64,000 bases of DNA, taken from the NCBI RefSeq assembly GCF_900163755.1, contig NZ_FUKI01000057.1, positions 21,494 through 85,493 on the forward strand, written 5' to 3'. The notes beneath the pieces are model-generated. The model saw only the letters and a list, made by a program, of their open reading frames with translations, was not told the DNA's origin and searched no databases. Position numbers and translations under genes: made by a program. The stretch comes from Crenothrix polyspora. Lineage in GTDB: Bacteria > Pseudomonadota > Gammaproteobacteria > Methylococcales > Methylomonadaceae. Below are positions 9,228 to 18,874 of the stretch, piece after piece. Every line of letters starts with the position of its first letter. Positions within the stretch are counted from its first letter, which is position 1.

Positions 9228-9830
9228 CTAACGTTTGTTAGCAATTACGTTCCAGGCAGAAAGCCAGGTTTGTGCTTGGTAGGCATCGGCTTTTTTATCT
9301 AACTCGCGAGACAACACCGAGCGCAAGGTATTATTAATAATCCCGAAAAAATGTGTATTAATCAGAGCCGAATCTACATTGCGGATTTCTCCGGCTTTAA
9401 TGCCCGCTTGAATGATCTTAATGATTTTAACAAAAGCAGCCGATTCCATCAGCGGTTTTTCGTCAGGCAAAAATTCGTTAAATCTTAGCAATAACAAAAA
9501 GCGCATCACGTCGGGCGCGTCATCGGTCAATTTAAATAATAAATCCACAATACCGCGCAACTGTTCGGATGATTTTTGATTACGGCGACGAATATCATCA
9601 ATAGAGATATTCAAGCTATCAATAATATTAGCGTACAAAGCCGCTGCAATCGCGTATTTAGTGGGAAAATGTTGATACAGAATCGCCAGGGTTTTTATGC
9701 CCGCAGCCTGTTTGATATCAATTAACGAGGTATTAAAATAGCCTTTTTCAGTAAATAACTTTAAAGCTGCCAGTAATATTTGATCCTGTGTGTCAACGGT
9801 TGTATGCGTATCTAGTTTTTCTTGATCCAT
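9228..9830 (-). CDS. TetR/AcrR-family transcriptional regulator
   Basis: A 200-residue one-component repressor. The DNA-binding N-terminus is typical: QILLAALKLFTEKGYFNTSLIDIKQAAGIK..LYQHFPTKYAIAAALY. In the recognition turn the family's usual GTLYHHF is AILYQHF. The C-terminal two thirds are helical and give no ligand clue. The gene stands alone between the TPR lipoprotein and pgsA, so its target cannot be read from context; autoregulation of the 9831-9973 gap is the simplest guess. Confidence 0.88.
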   Translation of the reverse strand: MDQEKLDTHTTVDTQDQILLAALKLFTEKGYFNTSLIDIKQAAGIKTLAILYQHFPTKYAIAAALYANIIDSLNISIDDIRRRNQKSSEQLRGIVDLLFKLTDDAPDVMRFLLLLRFNEFLPDEKPLMESAAFVKIIKIIQAGIKAGEIRNVDSALINTHFFGIINNTLRSVLSRELDKKADAYQAQTWLSAWNVIANKR

Positions 9831-9973
9831 TCTTCTTCTGTCGTAACGTATCCAATGGGCTATATAGGTATTTTTTAAAGCCCAAGCGGCTGATTTTTAT
9901 CTTGCTATATAGTAGTAGGGCTTAACGCAAAAGCATCAATCTGAACGTTGTATGCGCTAATGATGTATATGTG

Positions 9974-10540
9974 TTAATTATTTTCCGATAATACCGAAAA
10001 AGCTGCTTTTAAGTAGCTAATCATAGACCATAATGTCAGTATGGCCGCGATGTACAGCAATGTATAACCGCAATAATTGATAGGAATACCTAACAAATCT
10101 TCGCGGTAAAGTAGCATACCAATGGCCAGCATCTGCGCCGAGGTTTTCCACTTACCTAGTTGCGATACCTTAACCGTCGCTTGTTGACCAATTTCTGCCA
10201 TCCATTCCCGCAGCGATGCAATAGTGATTTCTCTACCAATAATAATCGCTGCCGGAATAGCCAAGGCGGCACTGGCTTGTTGTTGCACTAATAATACCAG
10301 CACAATAGCCACCATCAACTTATCGGCCACAGGGTCTAAGAAAGCACCGAACGGGGTTTCTAACTGCATTTTTCGAGCAAAATAGCCATCTAACCAATCA
10401 GTAATACCCGCCGCCAAAAATATAAACATACAGGCCACGTTAGCGTTTTGCCAGGGCAAGTAAAAAACTACCGCTAACAAAGGTATTAACGCGATCCTCA
10501 GGAGTGTTAAATTGGTCGGTAAGTTAAATTCAATTTTCAT
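9974..10540 (-). CDS. pgsA: CDP-diacylglycerol-glycerol-3-phosphate 3-phosphatidyltransferase
   Basis: Inner-membrane enzyme making phosphatidylglycerol phosphate, the committed step to phosphatidylglycerol and cardiolipin. The CDP-alcohol phosphotransferase signature is complete around residues 48-73 (DGYFARKMQLETPFGAFLDP then VADKL), with Asp residues for metal binding. Several membrane segments cover the rest. 188 residues, the usual length. Its start overlaps the end of uvrC by 11 bases, so the two are translated as an operon; uvrC-pgsA is a widely conserved pair. Confidence 0.95.
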   Translation of the reverse strand: MKIEFNLPTNLTLLRIALIPLLAVVFYLPWQNANVACMFIFLAAGITDWLDGYFARKMQLETPFGAFLDPVADKLMVAIVLVLLVQQQASAALAIPAAIIIGREITIASLREWMAEIGQQATVKVSQLGKWKTSAQMLAIGMLLYREDLLGIPINYCGYTLLYIAAILTLWSMISYLKAAFSVLSENN

Positions 10541-12365
10541 CTTGGTGAAATAATGCGTAAATGCGTTGTGCCAATGCCCGGCTAATGCCGTCTATACTGC
10601 AAAGCGCGTCAATGCCTGCGCCTGCTACCCCTTGCAGCCCCCCAAACTGTTTCAATAAAAGCTGACGGCGTTTAGGCCCTAACCCGGCCACGTCTTCCAA
10701 CACCGATTGCTGCATGGCTTTGGCGCGGCGCTGTTTATGGCCTGTTATGGCAAAACGGTGCGCCTCGTCGCGGATATGCTGGATTAATAACAGCGCACTG
10801 GCGCGGGGATTAATATCCAGTGGGCATTCTTGCCCCACCACAATCATTTTTTCCATACCGGCTTTTCTGTCAGGCCCCTTAGAAACGCCGACTATCATAA
10901 CACTGTTTATGTCTAATTCTATCAATGCCTTTTGCGCAGCAGCGACCTGGCCTTTGCCGCCGTCAATAAACAAAATATCCGGCGCGACAATTTCATTTTG
11001 CTTAATGCGTTTAAAGCGCCGGTACACTGCTTGATGAATAGCCGCATAATCATCACCCGCCGTAATATCTTCTATATTAAAGATGCGATACGCTGATTTT
11101 ACCGGACCTTCCCTATCAAACACCACGCAAGAGGCCACGGTTTGCTGGCCTTGAGTGTGGCTAATATCAAAGCATTCCAGTCGCTTAGGGATTTCTTGCA
11201 ACCCTAGCACGTCTTGCAGACTCAAAAAACGTGCATAACTGTCTTGCTTATTCGCCAACTTGCTAAGCAAGGTATTTTCGGCATTAGTGATGGCCATCTG
11301 TAGCCATTTTAACCTTTCTCCACGCACCCGTGGGGAAATGATTACCGCATGTTTGGCTTGGTTGGCTAAAACCTCAGCCAGTAAAATAGATTCCTCCAGC
11401 TCATGGCTGACAATAAACTCATGCGGCACCGGTTTATCAAAATAATATTGAGCCATAAATGCCTGAATAACGGCGGCGGGGTCGTTTGCATCGGTCATTT
11501 TAGGGAAGAAGGCTTTGTTGCCCAAATGCTGGCCGTTGCGGATAAAAAACACCTGGATACAGGCCAGATTGGCCTTGGTCGCACAAGCAATAATATCGAC
11601 ATCGCCTTTTTCACCTTCAATAAAATTTTGCTCCAACACCAGGCGCAGCTTAACAATTTGATCTCTAAAGCTGGCAGCCAGTTCATAATTTAATTCAATG
11701 GCGGCATTTTCCATGTTGATGATCAGTTGATCAAGCAGTGCGCCGCCCTTGCCTTCTAAAAATAAGATTGTGTTATCAACATCATGTGCATAACTGATTT
11801 TGTCGATTAAACCCACGCACGGGCCAGTGCAACGTTTAATCTGGTATTGCAGACAAGGTCGCGTGCGGTTGTTGTACACCGAATCATCGCACTGACGAAT
11901 CGGGAAAATTTTTTGTAACATCTTAAGGCTGTCTTTGGCGGCGCTGGCGCTAGGGTACGGGCCAAAATACTGGCCGGATTTTTTCTTGGCACCCCGGTGC
12001 AGGCCAATTTGCGGAAACTCGTGGCTGGACAAATGGATATACGGGTAAGAACGGTCATCACGCAGACAGATATTATAGCGGGGCTTGTGGTGCCGGATTT
12101 GCTGGGCTTCCAGCAACAGCGCTTCGGTTTCGGTGTGGGTGACGGTGACATCTATGCTGGTTATTTTAGTGACCATCGCCTGTTGTTTGGGCGAGGCGCT
12201 TTGCGTTCTAAAATAACTGGACACGCGATTTTTAAGATTTTTGGCTTTACCGATATAAATGATGTCGCCTTGATCATTGAGCATTTTATAAATACCTGGC
12301 CGAGTGGTCAGGTTCTTTAAAAATGTGGGGATATCAAAACTGTTTTCTGTTATTTCAGGGTTCAC
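10530..12365 (-). CDS. uvrC: UvrABC system protein C
   Basis: Dual-incision nuclease of nucleotide excision repair. Domains in order: GIY-YIG nuclease at the N-terminus (TRPGIYKMLNDQGDIIYIGKA...), a Cys-rich segment with TRPCLQYQIKRCTGPCVG, a UVR motif (AAIELNYELAASFRDQIVKL) that contacts UvrB, the RNase-H-like nuclease with CFDISHTQG and LFIDGGKGQ, and a C-terminal helix-hairpin-helix. 611 residues, standard for the family. First gene of a two-gene operon with pgsA. Confidence 0.97.
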   Translation of the reverse strand: MNPEITENSFDIPTFLKNLTTRPGIYKMLNDQGDIIYIGKAKNLKNRVSSYFRTQSASPKQQAMVTKITSIDVTVTHTETEALLLEAQQIRHHKPRYNICLRDDRSYPYIHLSSHEFPQIGLHRGAKKKSGQYFGPYPSASAAKDSLKMLQKIFPIRQCDDSVYNNRTRPCLQYQIKRCTGPCVGLIDKISYAHDVDNTILFLEGKGGALLDQLIINMENAAIELNYELAASFRDQIVKLRLVLEQNFIEGEKGDVDIIACATKANLACIQVFFIRNGQHLGNKAFFPKMTDANDPAAVIQAFMAQYYFDKPVPHEFIVSHELEESILLAEVLANQAKHAVIISPRVRGERLKWLQMAITNAENTLLSKLANKQDSYARFLSLQDVLGLQEIPKRLECFDISHTQGQQTVASCVVFDREGPVKSAYRIFNIEDITAGDDYAAIHQAVYRRFKRIKQNEIVAPDILFIDGGKGQVAAAQKALIELDINSVMIVGVSKGPDRKAGMEKMIVVGQECPLDINPRASALLLIQHIRDEAHRFAITGHKQRRAKAMQQSVLEDVAGLGPKRRQLLLKQFGGLQGVAGAGIDALCSIDGISRALAQRIYALFHQDEN

Positions 12366-12423
12366 TCAGACTCTCGATATTTAGCTATCAACGTAAATTG
12401 GGGCAAAAATAAGGTACTGATGT

Positions 12424-12502
12424 AGGTTGGTGGTGACGTTAGAAACCCCAACGCCAAAACACATTCAATGTTGTAGTTCGTTACCGCACTACCAACCTAC
12501 TA
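12424..12502. repeat. Short element with inverted ends (MITE-like)
   Basis: Starts with GTAGGTTGGT and ends with ACCAACCTAC; about 80 bases long with no coding capacity. Resembles in design the element at 605-706 but with different end sequence. Confidence 0.5.
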
Positions 12503-12530
12503 CTCAGTCAGTTTTATCCTGTCGGATATT

Positions 12531-12565
12531 GCAAAGACCTACGAAGTTTTTAAAACCTCGTGTTT
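12531..12565. repeat. Diverged inverted copy of the 550-580 palindrome
   Basis: Contains AGACCTACGAAGTTTTT then AAAACCTCGTG, matching the reverse complement of the 550-590 region, including the flanking TTGCAA-type bases. The right arm has decayed. Confidence 0.6.
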
Positions 12566-12732
12566 GAAATTTACTCGACATTTAATGAATGACTAAGTAC
12601 TACGTATTGTCCCTGCTTAAATGAGTAGCCCTATATTTCAACCAATTACTCAAGATATTGGCGTTTCTTTACACAGTGTTCTACCATGAGCGGAAAATCG
12701 CAATACAGCTTCTCGTATTCTTTAGTGACGCA

Positions 12733-14652
12733 ATGACAAATTTAGAAAAAATCTTCAGTGCCGATGGCGCATTATCACACAGCATAACCGGTTATCAGCC
12801 TCGTGCAGCGCAGACCGAAATGGCCAGCGCTATCGCTTCGGCTATTGATGACAATCACAATCTAATCGCGGAAGCGGGCACCGGCACCGGCAAAACCTTT
12901 GCCTATCTCATACCGGCCATTTTATCCGAAAAAAAAGTTATCATTTCAACCGGCACCAAAAATTTGCAGGACCAATTATTTAACAACGATGTGCCGATTA
13001 TCCGCAACGCCTTAAAAATCCCGTTTAAGGCCACGTTGCTAAAAGGGCGCAGCAATTATCTGTGCAAATACCGGCTGAGGGATGCCTTGGATTATATCCG
13101 TGGCTACAGCAAAGAAGAGGCGGTCGCACTGTCGAAAATAAAACTGTGGGCAAAAAAAACTAAAATTGGCGATATCGCCGAAGTAGCCGACATTGCGGAA
13201 GGTGATCCGGTATGGCAACACGCCACCTCCACACAAGACAATTGTTTAGGCCAAGAGTGCCCCGATTACGACGAATGTTTTTTGGTGAAAGCGCGTAGAC
13301 GGGCGCAAGAATGCGATGTGCTGGTGATTAACCACCATTTGCTGTGTGCCGATTGGTCGATTAAAGACAATGGTTTTGGCGAGTTATTACCCGAAGCCGA
13401 AGTGATTATTATTGATGAGGCTCACCAACTGGCCGATACCGCCTCCAACTTTTTAGGCATCAGTATCGGTAGCAAAAGACTACTGGATCTTTCCAGCGAT
13501 ACTCTGCAAGAATATTTTAAAGATGCCACCGACATGCCGGTATTGCGCAGCGCGTCGGAAGATTTGGCAACCGAGGTGAAAGATTTGCGCCTAGCGTTTG
13601 GTGTGGAGCAAAAACGCGGCGATTGGCAAGATATTGCCGGCAATCCTAATATTCTGGCCAGCCTTAATAAGCTCAAAACCCAATTGCAGCGCTTAACCAA
13701 GCAACTGGAACTGGCTTCGGTAAAAGCCAAGGGTCTGGAATCATGTTATAAACGCGCCGACGAGCTCATGGCGCAGCTCACTGTTATTATGGACGACAAA
13801 AGCGGCCAATGGATACGCTGGTACGAAACCTATAAAAAATCCTTTACCCTGAGCCGCACACCGCTGGATATTGCCTCGGAGTTCCGTAACTTTATGCAAT
13901 ATTATCAAGCGAGCTGGATATTTACCTCGGCTACCTTGAGCGTAGCCAATACCTTTGATTACTTTGCCCACAGCTTAGGGCTTAGCAACACAGTCAGCAA
14001 AAGCTGGGACAGTCCGTTTGATTACCCCAACCAATCGCTATTTTATCACCCCAAAGGCTTGCCGCTGCCCAATTCACCGAATTTTGTGCCGGATATTATC
14101 GAATTTGCCCTGCCAGTGCTGCAAGCCAGTCGAGGAAGGGCATTTTTTCTGTTCACCAGCCACCGCGCCTTAAAACAGGCGGCGGATATTTTGGCCGATC
14201 AACTCGACTACCCGTTATTAATCCAGGGCAGCCAGCCCAAAGCCCAGTTATTGGCGGAATTCAAACAACTGGGCAATGCGGTATTACTCGGTACATCGAG
14301 TTTTTGGGAAGGTATTGACGTGCGGGGCGAGGCCTTATCGTGTGTTATTATAGACAAATTACCGTTCGCATCGCCGGGTGATCCGGTGTTAAAAGCACGG
14401 CTGGATACGCTAAACCAACAAGGCCGCAATGCATTTTTTGAGCATCAATTGCCGGTTGCCATTATTACTTTACGGCAAGGCATCGGCCGGTTAATCCGCG
14501 ATGTTAATGACCGTGGCGTATTAATGATCTGTGACCGGCGTTTGTTAAAAAACAGTTACGGACAATTGTTCTTGGACAGTATTCCCGCCATGAAACGCAC
14601 CCGTCATATCGACGACGTGACTGCATTTTTCCAAGACCCACCAACTGAATGA
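12733..14652 (+). CDS. DinG/YoaA-type ATP-dependent DNA helicase (XPD-like, Fe-S)
   Basis: A 639-residue superfamily 2 helicase of the iron-sulfur XPD/DinG group. Walker A is AEAGTGTGKTFAYLIPAIL, the DEAH box is IIIDEAHQLAD, and four Cys of the Fe-S cluster are recognisable (NYLCKYRL, then DNCLGQECPDYDECF). C-terminal motifs include LLGTSSFWEGIDVRGE and LRQGIGRLIRD. In enterobacteria YoaA works with the polymerase III chi subunit on blocked forks. The ATG at 12733 is preferred over an upstream TTG (12658). Its stop overlaps the tsaB start by four bases (ATGA). Confidence 0.9.
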   Translation: MTNLEKIFSADGALSHSITGYQPRAAQTEMASAIASAIDDNHNLIAEAGTGTGKTFAYLIPAILSEKKVIISTGTKNLQDQLFNNDVPIIRNALKIPFKATLLKGRSNYLCKYRLRDALDYIRGYSKEEAVALSKIKLWAKKTKIGDIAEVADIAEGDPVWQHATSTQDNCLGQECPDYDECFLVKARRRAQECDVLVINHHLLCADWSIKDNGFGELLPEAEVIIIDEAHQLADTASNFLGISIGSKRLLDLSSDTLQEYFKDATDMPVLRSASEDLATEVKDLRLAFGVEQKRGDWQDIAGNPNILASLNKLKTQLQRLTKQLELASVKAKGLESCYKRADELMAQLTVIMDDKSGQWIRWYETYKKSFTLSRTPLDIASEFRNFMQYYQASWIFTSATLSVANTFDYFAHSLGLSNTVSKSWDSPFDYPNQSLFYHPKGLPLPNSPNFVPDIIEFALPVLQASRGRAFFLFTSHRALKQAADILADQLDYPLLIQGSQPKAQLLAEFKQLGNAVLLGTSSFWEGIDVRGEALSCVIIDKLPFASPGDPVLKARLDTLNQQGRNAFFEHQLPVAIITLRQGIGRLIRDVNDRGVLMICDRRLLKNSYGQLFLDSIPAMKRTRHIDDVTAFFQDPPTE

Positions 14653-15347
14653 AATTATTAGCCGTAGAAACCGCCACCGAAGCCTGTTCCGCCGCCCTTT
14701 TTGTTGCTGGCGGGATACTGGAACGTTTTGAAATCGCCCCGCAGCAACACACCAAGCTTATTTTGCCGATGATTGATTCGCTATTGGCCGAAGCGGGTTT
14801 AAAACCTGCTGATCTGGATGCGTTGGCATTTGGCTGTGGCCCAGGTTCGTTTACTGGGGTCAGGATTGCTACCGGTGTTATCCAAGGCATTGCCTTTGGG
14901 CTGGATATTCCAGTCGTACCGGTGTCTACTTTAGCAGCATTGGCACAAGGTTTTTTCAACCATAATACTGCGGAGTTGGATGTGGTGTTTGCAGCGATGG
15001 ATGCGCGATTAGGCGAGATTTTTTGGGGCGTTTATCAACGCGATAGCCAAGGTTTTGCGCAATTAATTGGCCAGGAAGTTGTTACTCCCGCTAGTTTGGT
15101 TGTAGCACCTGAATTACGAGGCATTGGGGTTGGCTCAGCTTGGTCTGTGTATCAAGATGAATTACAGTTGCGTTTAGATGACAAGCTTAGCTATTTTGAG
15201 GCGCAGCATTTACCCAGTGCGCGGACTGTTGCTAAGTTGGGGGTACACGGTTTTGCGCAAGGTTTGGCGGTGGGTGCAGAATTGGCCATGCCGGTGTATT
15301 TACGCGATAAGGTGGCTAAAACAGAGTTGGAGCGAAAATCGGTTTAA
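14649..15347 (+). CDS. tsaB: tRNA threonylcarbamoyladenosine synthesis protein TsaB
   Basis: Partner of TsaD and TsaE in adding threonylcarbamoyl to A37 of ANN-decoding tRNAs. The ASKHA-fold N-terminus is clear: KLLAVETATEACSAALF, LILPMIDSLLAEAGL and the hallmark FGCGPGSFTGVRIATGVIQGIAFG. 232 residues, normal length. It overlaps the upstream helicase gene by four bases, an arrangement (YoaA/TsaB) known from other gammaproteobacteria. Confidence 0.95.
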   Translation: MKLLAVETATEACSAALFVAGGILERFEIAPQQHTKLILPMIDSLLAEAGLKPADLDALAFGCGPGSFTGVRIATGVIQGIAFGLDIPVVPVSTLAALAQGFFNHNTAELDVVFAAMDARLGEIFWGVYQRDSQGFAQLIGQEVVTPASLVVAPELRGIGVGSAWSVYQDELQLRLDDKLSYFEAQHLPSARTVAKLGVHGFAQGLAVGAELAMPVYLRDKVAKTELERKSV

Positions 15348-15403
15348 CACAGCTATAGTTACCGTATTGTTCTGTGCTAATTTGAAATATTAATACCTTA
15401 TCC

Positions 15404-17395
15404 ATGATGGAAAAATATTCTACTAACCCATTAACAACTAGCCCACACTACCGACCCGACATTGATGGCCTACGCGCTGTTGCGGTGTTATTGGTTGTGG
15501 GTTTTCACGCCTTTCCAGAATGGCTAAAAGGCGGCTTCATCGGTGTAGATATTTTCTTTGTTATTTCCGGCTTTCTAATATCGCGCATTATTCTTACCGA
15601 TATTACCCGCCAACATTTCAGCTTTCGCACTTTCTACACAAAACGCATCAAACGCATTTTTCCGGCGTTAATTGTGGTGTTAAGCGCCTGTTTTGGCGTG
15701 GGCTGGTTTATTCTATTACCCGACGAATTCAAAGAACTTGGCAAGCACATCGCAGGCGGTGCGGGCTTTGTCGCCAATCTTGTCTTGTGGAGTGAATCCG
15801 GTTATTTTGACAACCAAGCCGAACTTAAACCACTCTTACATTTGTGGTCTTTAGGCATTGAAGAACAATTTTATTTCGTGTGGCCCGTTGTATTGATAAT
15901 TGCCACTAAAAAACGTTACAACTTACTTTGGCTAATGCTGGCGTTTATTCTGGCTTCCTTTGTATTTAATATCCGCAGTGTTCATACTGATCCAATTAGC
16001 GATTTTTATTCACCCTTTACACGATTTTGGGAATTAATGGCAGGATCGCTGCTTGCTTATCTAAGCGTATTACCAGGCCAATCACATCGGCCACTATCTC
16101 CCACTGAAGGGCGTGGCGACAAGAACAATAAACGCTCATACGCGTCATTGCTTAAAAATACAGCGGCATTTATCGGTGGTTTATGCATTGCCATTGCTGT
16201 GTTTTACTTAGACAAGACTAAGGCATTTCCTGGTTGGTGGGCGATACTGCCAGTGCTGGGTGCAACTTTGCTAATTTTTGCGGGCACTACAGCCTGGTTT
16301 AACAAAAAACTATTAGCACATCCCGCTTTGGTTTTTATCGGTCTGATCAGTTTTCCGCTGTACTTATGGCATTGGCCTTTACTGAGCTTCGCTCGCATTA
16401 TGGTATTGGGCACACCAACACTGGCGCTGCGATTAAGCCTAGTCGCTGCCAGTATTTTTCTGGCGTGGTTAACCTATCGCATCGTTGAGCAACCCATCCG
16501 CTTTGGCGCAAACACACACCATAAAACCACAGGGCTTTGTGTGCTATTAACCTTATTACTGGCAGTAGGCTATAGCACACAAACCGCCAATGGCTTTGCT
16601 TTTCGTATGCAAGATAAGGTTGATTACAGCGAATTTTTTGCTGGCCTCAATTACACGCACAGCCACCATTTAGTTGCCTTGGAACATCACGAGTGCAATT
16701 TTTACGACATCGAAAAATCCACGCCCAGAGCCGAAATTGATAGCCGGTGCTACACACCCCATTCTAAAAATGTGGTATTTCTGTGGGGTGATTCTCACAT
16801 GCAGCATTTAAATTACGGCTTGACACATAATCTACCAACGGATGTCTCGCTGTTACAAGCCGGGGCTTCTGGCTGCCCACCTACGACACAGCGTTTAAAT
16901 CCTGACCCTTTGCAAACCTGCAATAAAGCTAATCAGTTTATTTTAGAAAAAATTCAACAATTAAAGCCGAAGGTCGTTATTTTGGCGCAACAGAAAAATC
17001 ATGAAAATAATGACTATGACAAAACTATTTTGCACCTAAAAGCCGCCGGAGTAGCGCATATTATCTTAGTAGGTCCTGTGCCACAATGGCAGCCATTTTT
17101 ATATAAAATCATGCTAAGACAGCACTGGATGGATTATCCGCAGCGCATGAACACGCATCTTGACAAAGCGGTGCTGCATACCGATACGCTGTTGCACGCT
17201 AAGTACAACAATTCAAAAGAGGTGAGATATGTGTCCTTGATTAATCCATTATGCGATAAACACGGCTGCATCACCTATCTTAACAATGATCGTAAAGAAG
17301 GCTTAATTACTTACGATTACGGACATTTTACTTTAGTCGCCTCAGACTTTGTCGCTAAAACGATATTAATGCCGGTTATTCGTGGTTTTATCTAA
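15404..17395 (+). CDS. Acyltransferase 3 / SGNH fusion (OafA-like O-acetyltransferase)
   Basis: A 663-residue membrane protein. Residues 1-390 form the acyltransferase-3 domain: YRPDIDGLRAVAVLLVVGFHA with the catalytic-type His, FIGVDIFFVISGFLIS, HLWSLGIEEQFYFVWP and about ten membrane helices. The periplasmic C-terminal domain is SGNH-like, with GDSH at residue 461-464 and a C-terminal Asp/His pair in TYDYGHFTL. Such fusions O-acetylate lipopolysaccharide, peptidoglycan or exopolysaccharide. Its neighbours wecB-wecC make ManNAcA, so a surface glycan is the likely substrate. The middle part carries a low-complexity insertion (HRPLSPTEGRGDKNNK). Confidence 0.9.
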   Translation: MMEKYSTNPLTTSPHYRPDIDGLRAVAVLLVVGFHAFPEWLKGGFIGVDIFFVISGFLISRIILTDITRQHFSFRTFYTKRIKRIFPALIVVLSACFGVGWFILLPDEFKELGKHIAGGAGFVANLVLWSESGYFDNQAELKPLLHLWSLGIEEQFYFVWPVVLIIATKKRYNLLWLMLAFILASFVFNIRSVHTDPISDFYSPFTRFWELMAGSLLAYLSVLPGQSHRPLSPTEGRGDKNNKRSYASLLKNTAAFIGGLCIAIAVFYLDKTKAFPGWWAILPVLGATLLIFAGTTAWFNKKLLAHPALVFIGLISFPLYLWHWPLLSFARIMVLGTPTLALRLSLVAASIFLAWLTYRIVEQPIRFGANTHHKTTGLCVLLTLLLAVGYSTQTANGFAFRMQDKVDYSEFFAGLNYTHSHHLVALEHHECNFYDIEKSTPRAEIDSRCYTPHSKNVVFLWGDSHMQHLNYGLTHNLPTDVSLLQAGASGCPPTTQRLNPDPLQTCNKANQFILEKIQQLKPKVVILAQQKNHENNDYDKTILHLKAAGVAHIILVGPVPQWQPFLYKIMLRQHWMDYPQRMNTHLDKAVLHTDTLLHAKYNNSKEVRYVSLINPLCDKHGCITYLNNDRKEGLITYDYGHFTLVASDFVAKTILMPVIRGFI

Positions 17396-17728
17396 ATCTC
17401 AAAGCCAACAGCTAAAACCTGCAATGATTTTATTGTGTGGTATTTTAACCGTAAAATGCTGCAAATTAACTATAATGCTCTATGCTTTAATGCAAATATT
17501 CTTTACCAAATACAAGCAATTAATGCAAAAAACTAATTTTTTTAACGACAAAACTATCATAATAATTAACATTGAAAGCGCATTGCACGAGGTATTAACG
17601 TGCTTAATTAAAAAGTCTTCAGACTTACAATTGATAATGACACCTCTATTTTTTTCAAAAAAGGTAAAGGTTAATATTTTTCAGGCGCTATTTGTCAAAA
17701 ATACTATTTATACAATAACTTTAAGCCT
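17396..17728. other. AT-rich gap before wecB
   Basis: 333 bases, strongly AT-rich. A frame of 116 codons spans it, but its composition (long runs of Ile, Leu, Lys, Thr) and lack of any recognisable pattern make a gene unlikely. Probably a promoter region for wecB-wecC. Confidence 0.5.
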
Positions 17729-18874
17729 ATGAAAATACTTACCGTGTTCGGAACGCGCCCAGAAGCCATTAAAATGGCACCGTTGGTTAAATTATTGGCG
17801 CAACAACCGGAATTTGATAGTCGTGTCTGTGTCACAGCGCAACATCGACACATGCTTGACCAGGTTTTAGAACTGTTTGAGATAACGCCAGATTATGATC
17901 TTAACATTATGCAGCCTGGGCAAACGCTGTCTGGAATTACCACAGAAATCCTCAGCCGCATAGAACCTGTGCTAATAGAATTTAAGCCCGATTTAGTGCT
18001 AGTGCATGGCGACACCTCCACCACATTTTGCACCACACTGGCTGCATTTTATCAACGCATCGCGGTGGGGCATGTAGAAGCAGGCTTGCGTACCGGCAAT
18101 ATGTATTCACCCTGGCCAGAAGAAGCTAATCGCAAACTGACCAGTGCGCTCGCACGCTTGCACTTTGCACCTACCCCACAATCCCAGGATAATTTGCTCA
18201 AGGAAGCCGTGCCGGCAGGCAGCATACATGTCACAGGCAATACCGTTATTGATGCACTGTTGTGGGTAAAGGAAAAGTTAGAAGCCGATAAGGCCGTTAA
18301 CGCATCACTGCATAAAAACTTCCCCTACCTGCGTGATAATGCGCGGTTAGTGCTAATTACCGGACATCGACGAGAAAATTTTGGCGATGGCTTCAAAAAT
18401 ATCTGTGCTGCTATTCAACAATTGGCCCTACAGTTTCCAGATGTTGATTTTTTGTACCCTGTACATTTAAACCCCAATGTTTTAGAGCCAGTGAATCGAT
18501 TACTCGGCAATGTCGCCAATGTGCATTTGATTGAGCCACAAGATTATCTGCCTTTTGTGTATTTAATGACACGATCTTACATTATCCTTACCGACTCCGG
18601 TGGTATCCAGGAAGAAGCGCCCTCGTTAGGCAAACCGGTCTTGGTTATGCGCAACACCACCGAACGCCCTGAAGCGCTGAGTGCCGGTACGGTGAAGCTC
18701 GTCGGTACCAACACTGCCATTATCACCGAAGCCATCACGACACTATTAACCAATCAAGACGAATACAATCGCATGAGTTACGCCCATAACCCATATGGTG
18801 ATGGCAAGGCTTGCCAGCACATTGTCAATATTATTAAAAACGATCAACAAGGAATCACCCATGCAGCAATTTAA
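17729..18874 (+). CDS. wecB: UDP-N-acetylglucosamine 2-epimerase (non-hydrolysing)
   Basis: Converts UDP-GlcNAc to UDP-ManNAc. The family start [20 protein letters not shown] is present, followed by [61 protein letters not shown] and [22 protein letters not shown], which include the known catalytic and UDP-binding residues. 381 residues, standard. Its end overlaps the next gene by 14 bases. Confidence 0.97.
   Translation: MKILTVFGTRPEAIKMAPLVKLLAQQPEFDSRVCVTAQHRHMLDQVLELFEITPDYDLNIMQPGQTLSGITTEILSRIEPVLIEFKPDLVLVHGDTSTTFCTTLAAFYQRIAVGHVEAGLRTGNMYSPWPEEANRKLTSALARLHFAPTPQSQDNLLKEAVPAGSIHVTGNTVIDALLWVKEKLEADKAVNASLHKNFPYLRDNARLVLITGHRRENFGDGFKNICAAIQQLALQFPDVDFLYPVHLNPNVLEPVNRLLGNVANVHLIEPQDYLPFVYLMTRSYIILTDSGGIQEEAPSLGKPVLVMRNTTERPEALSAGTVKLVGTNTAIITEAITTLLTNQDEYNRMSYAHNPYGDGKACQHIVNIIKNDQQGITHAAI

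Larger units (their letters stand above)
12366..12732. other. Gap between uvrC and the DinG-type helicase, filled with repeats
   Basis: Divergent promoter region of 367 bases. It contains a repeat with inverted ends (12424-12502) and a copy of the palindrome seen at 550-580 (12531-12565). No convincing gene. A frame opening with TTG at 12658 runs into the helicase but adds 25 residues without homology. Confidence 0.6.

Noticed and set aside
9831..9973. tRNA genes downstream of pgsA, as in some enterobacteria
   Set aside because: No cloverleaf or conserved T-loop sequence was found in this gap or other gaps; I saw no tRNA or rRNA in the window.
17382..17732. 116-codon frame between the acyltransferase and wecB
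   Set aside because: It overlaps the end of one gene and the start of the next, is driven by AT-rich composition, and shows no domain or signal pattern.
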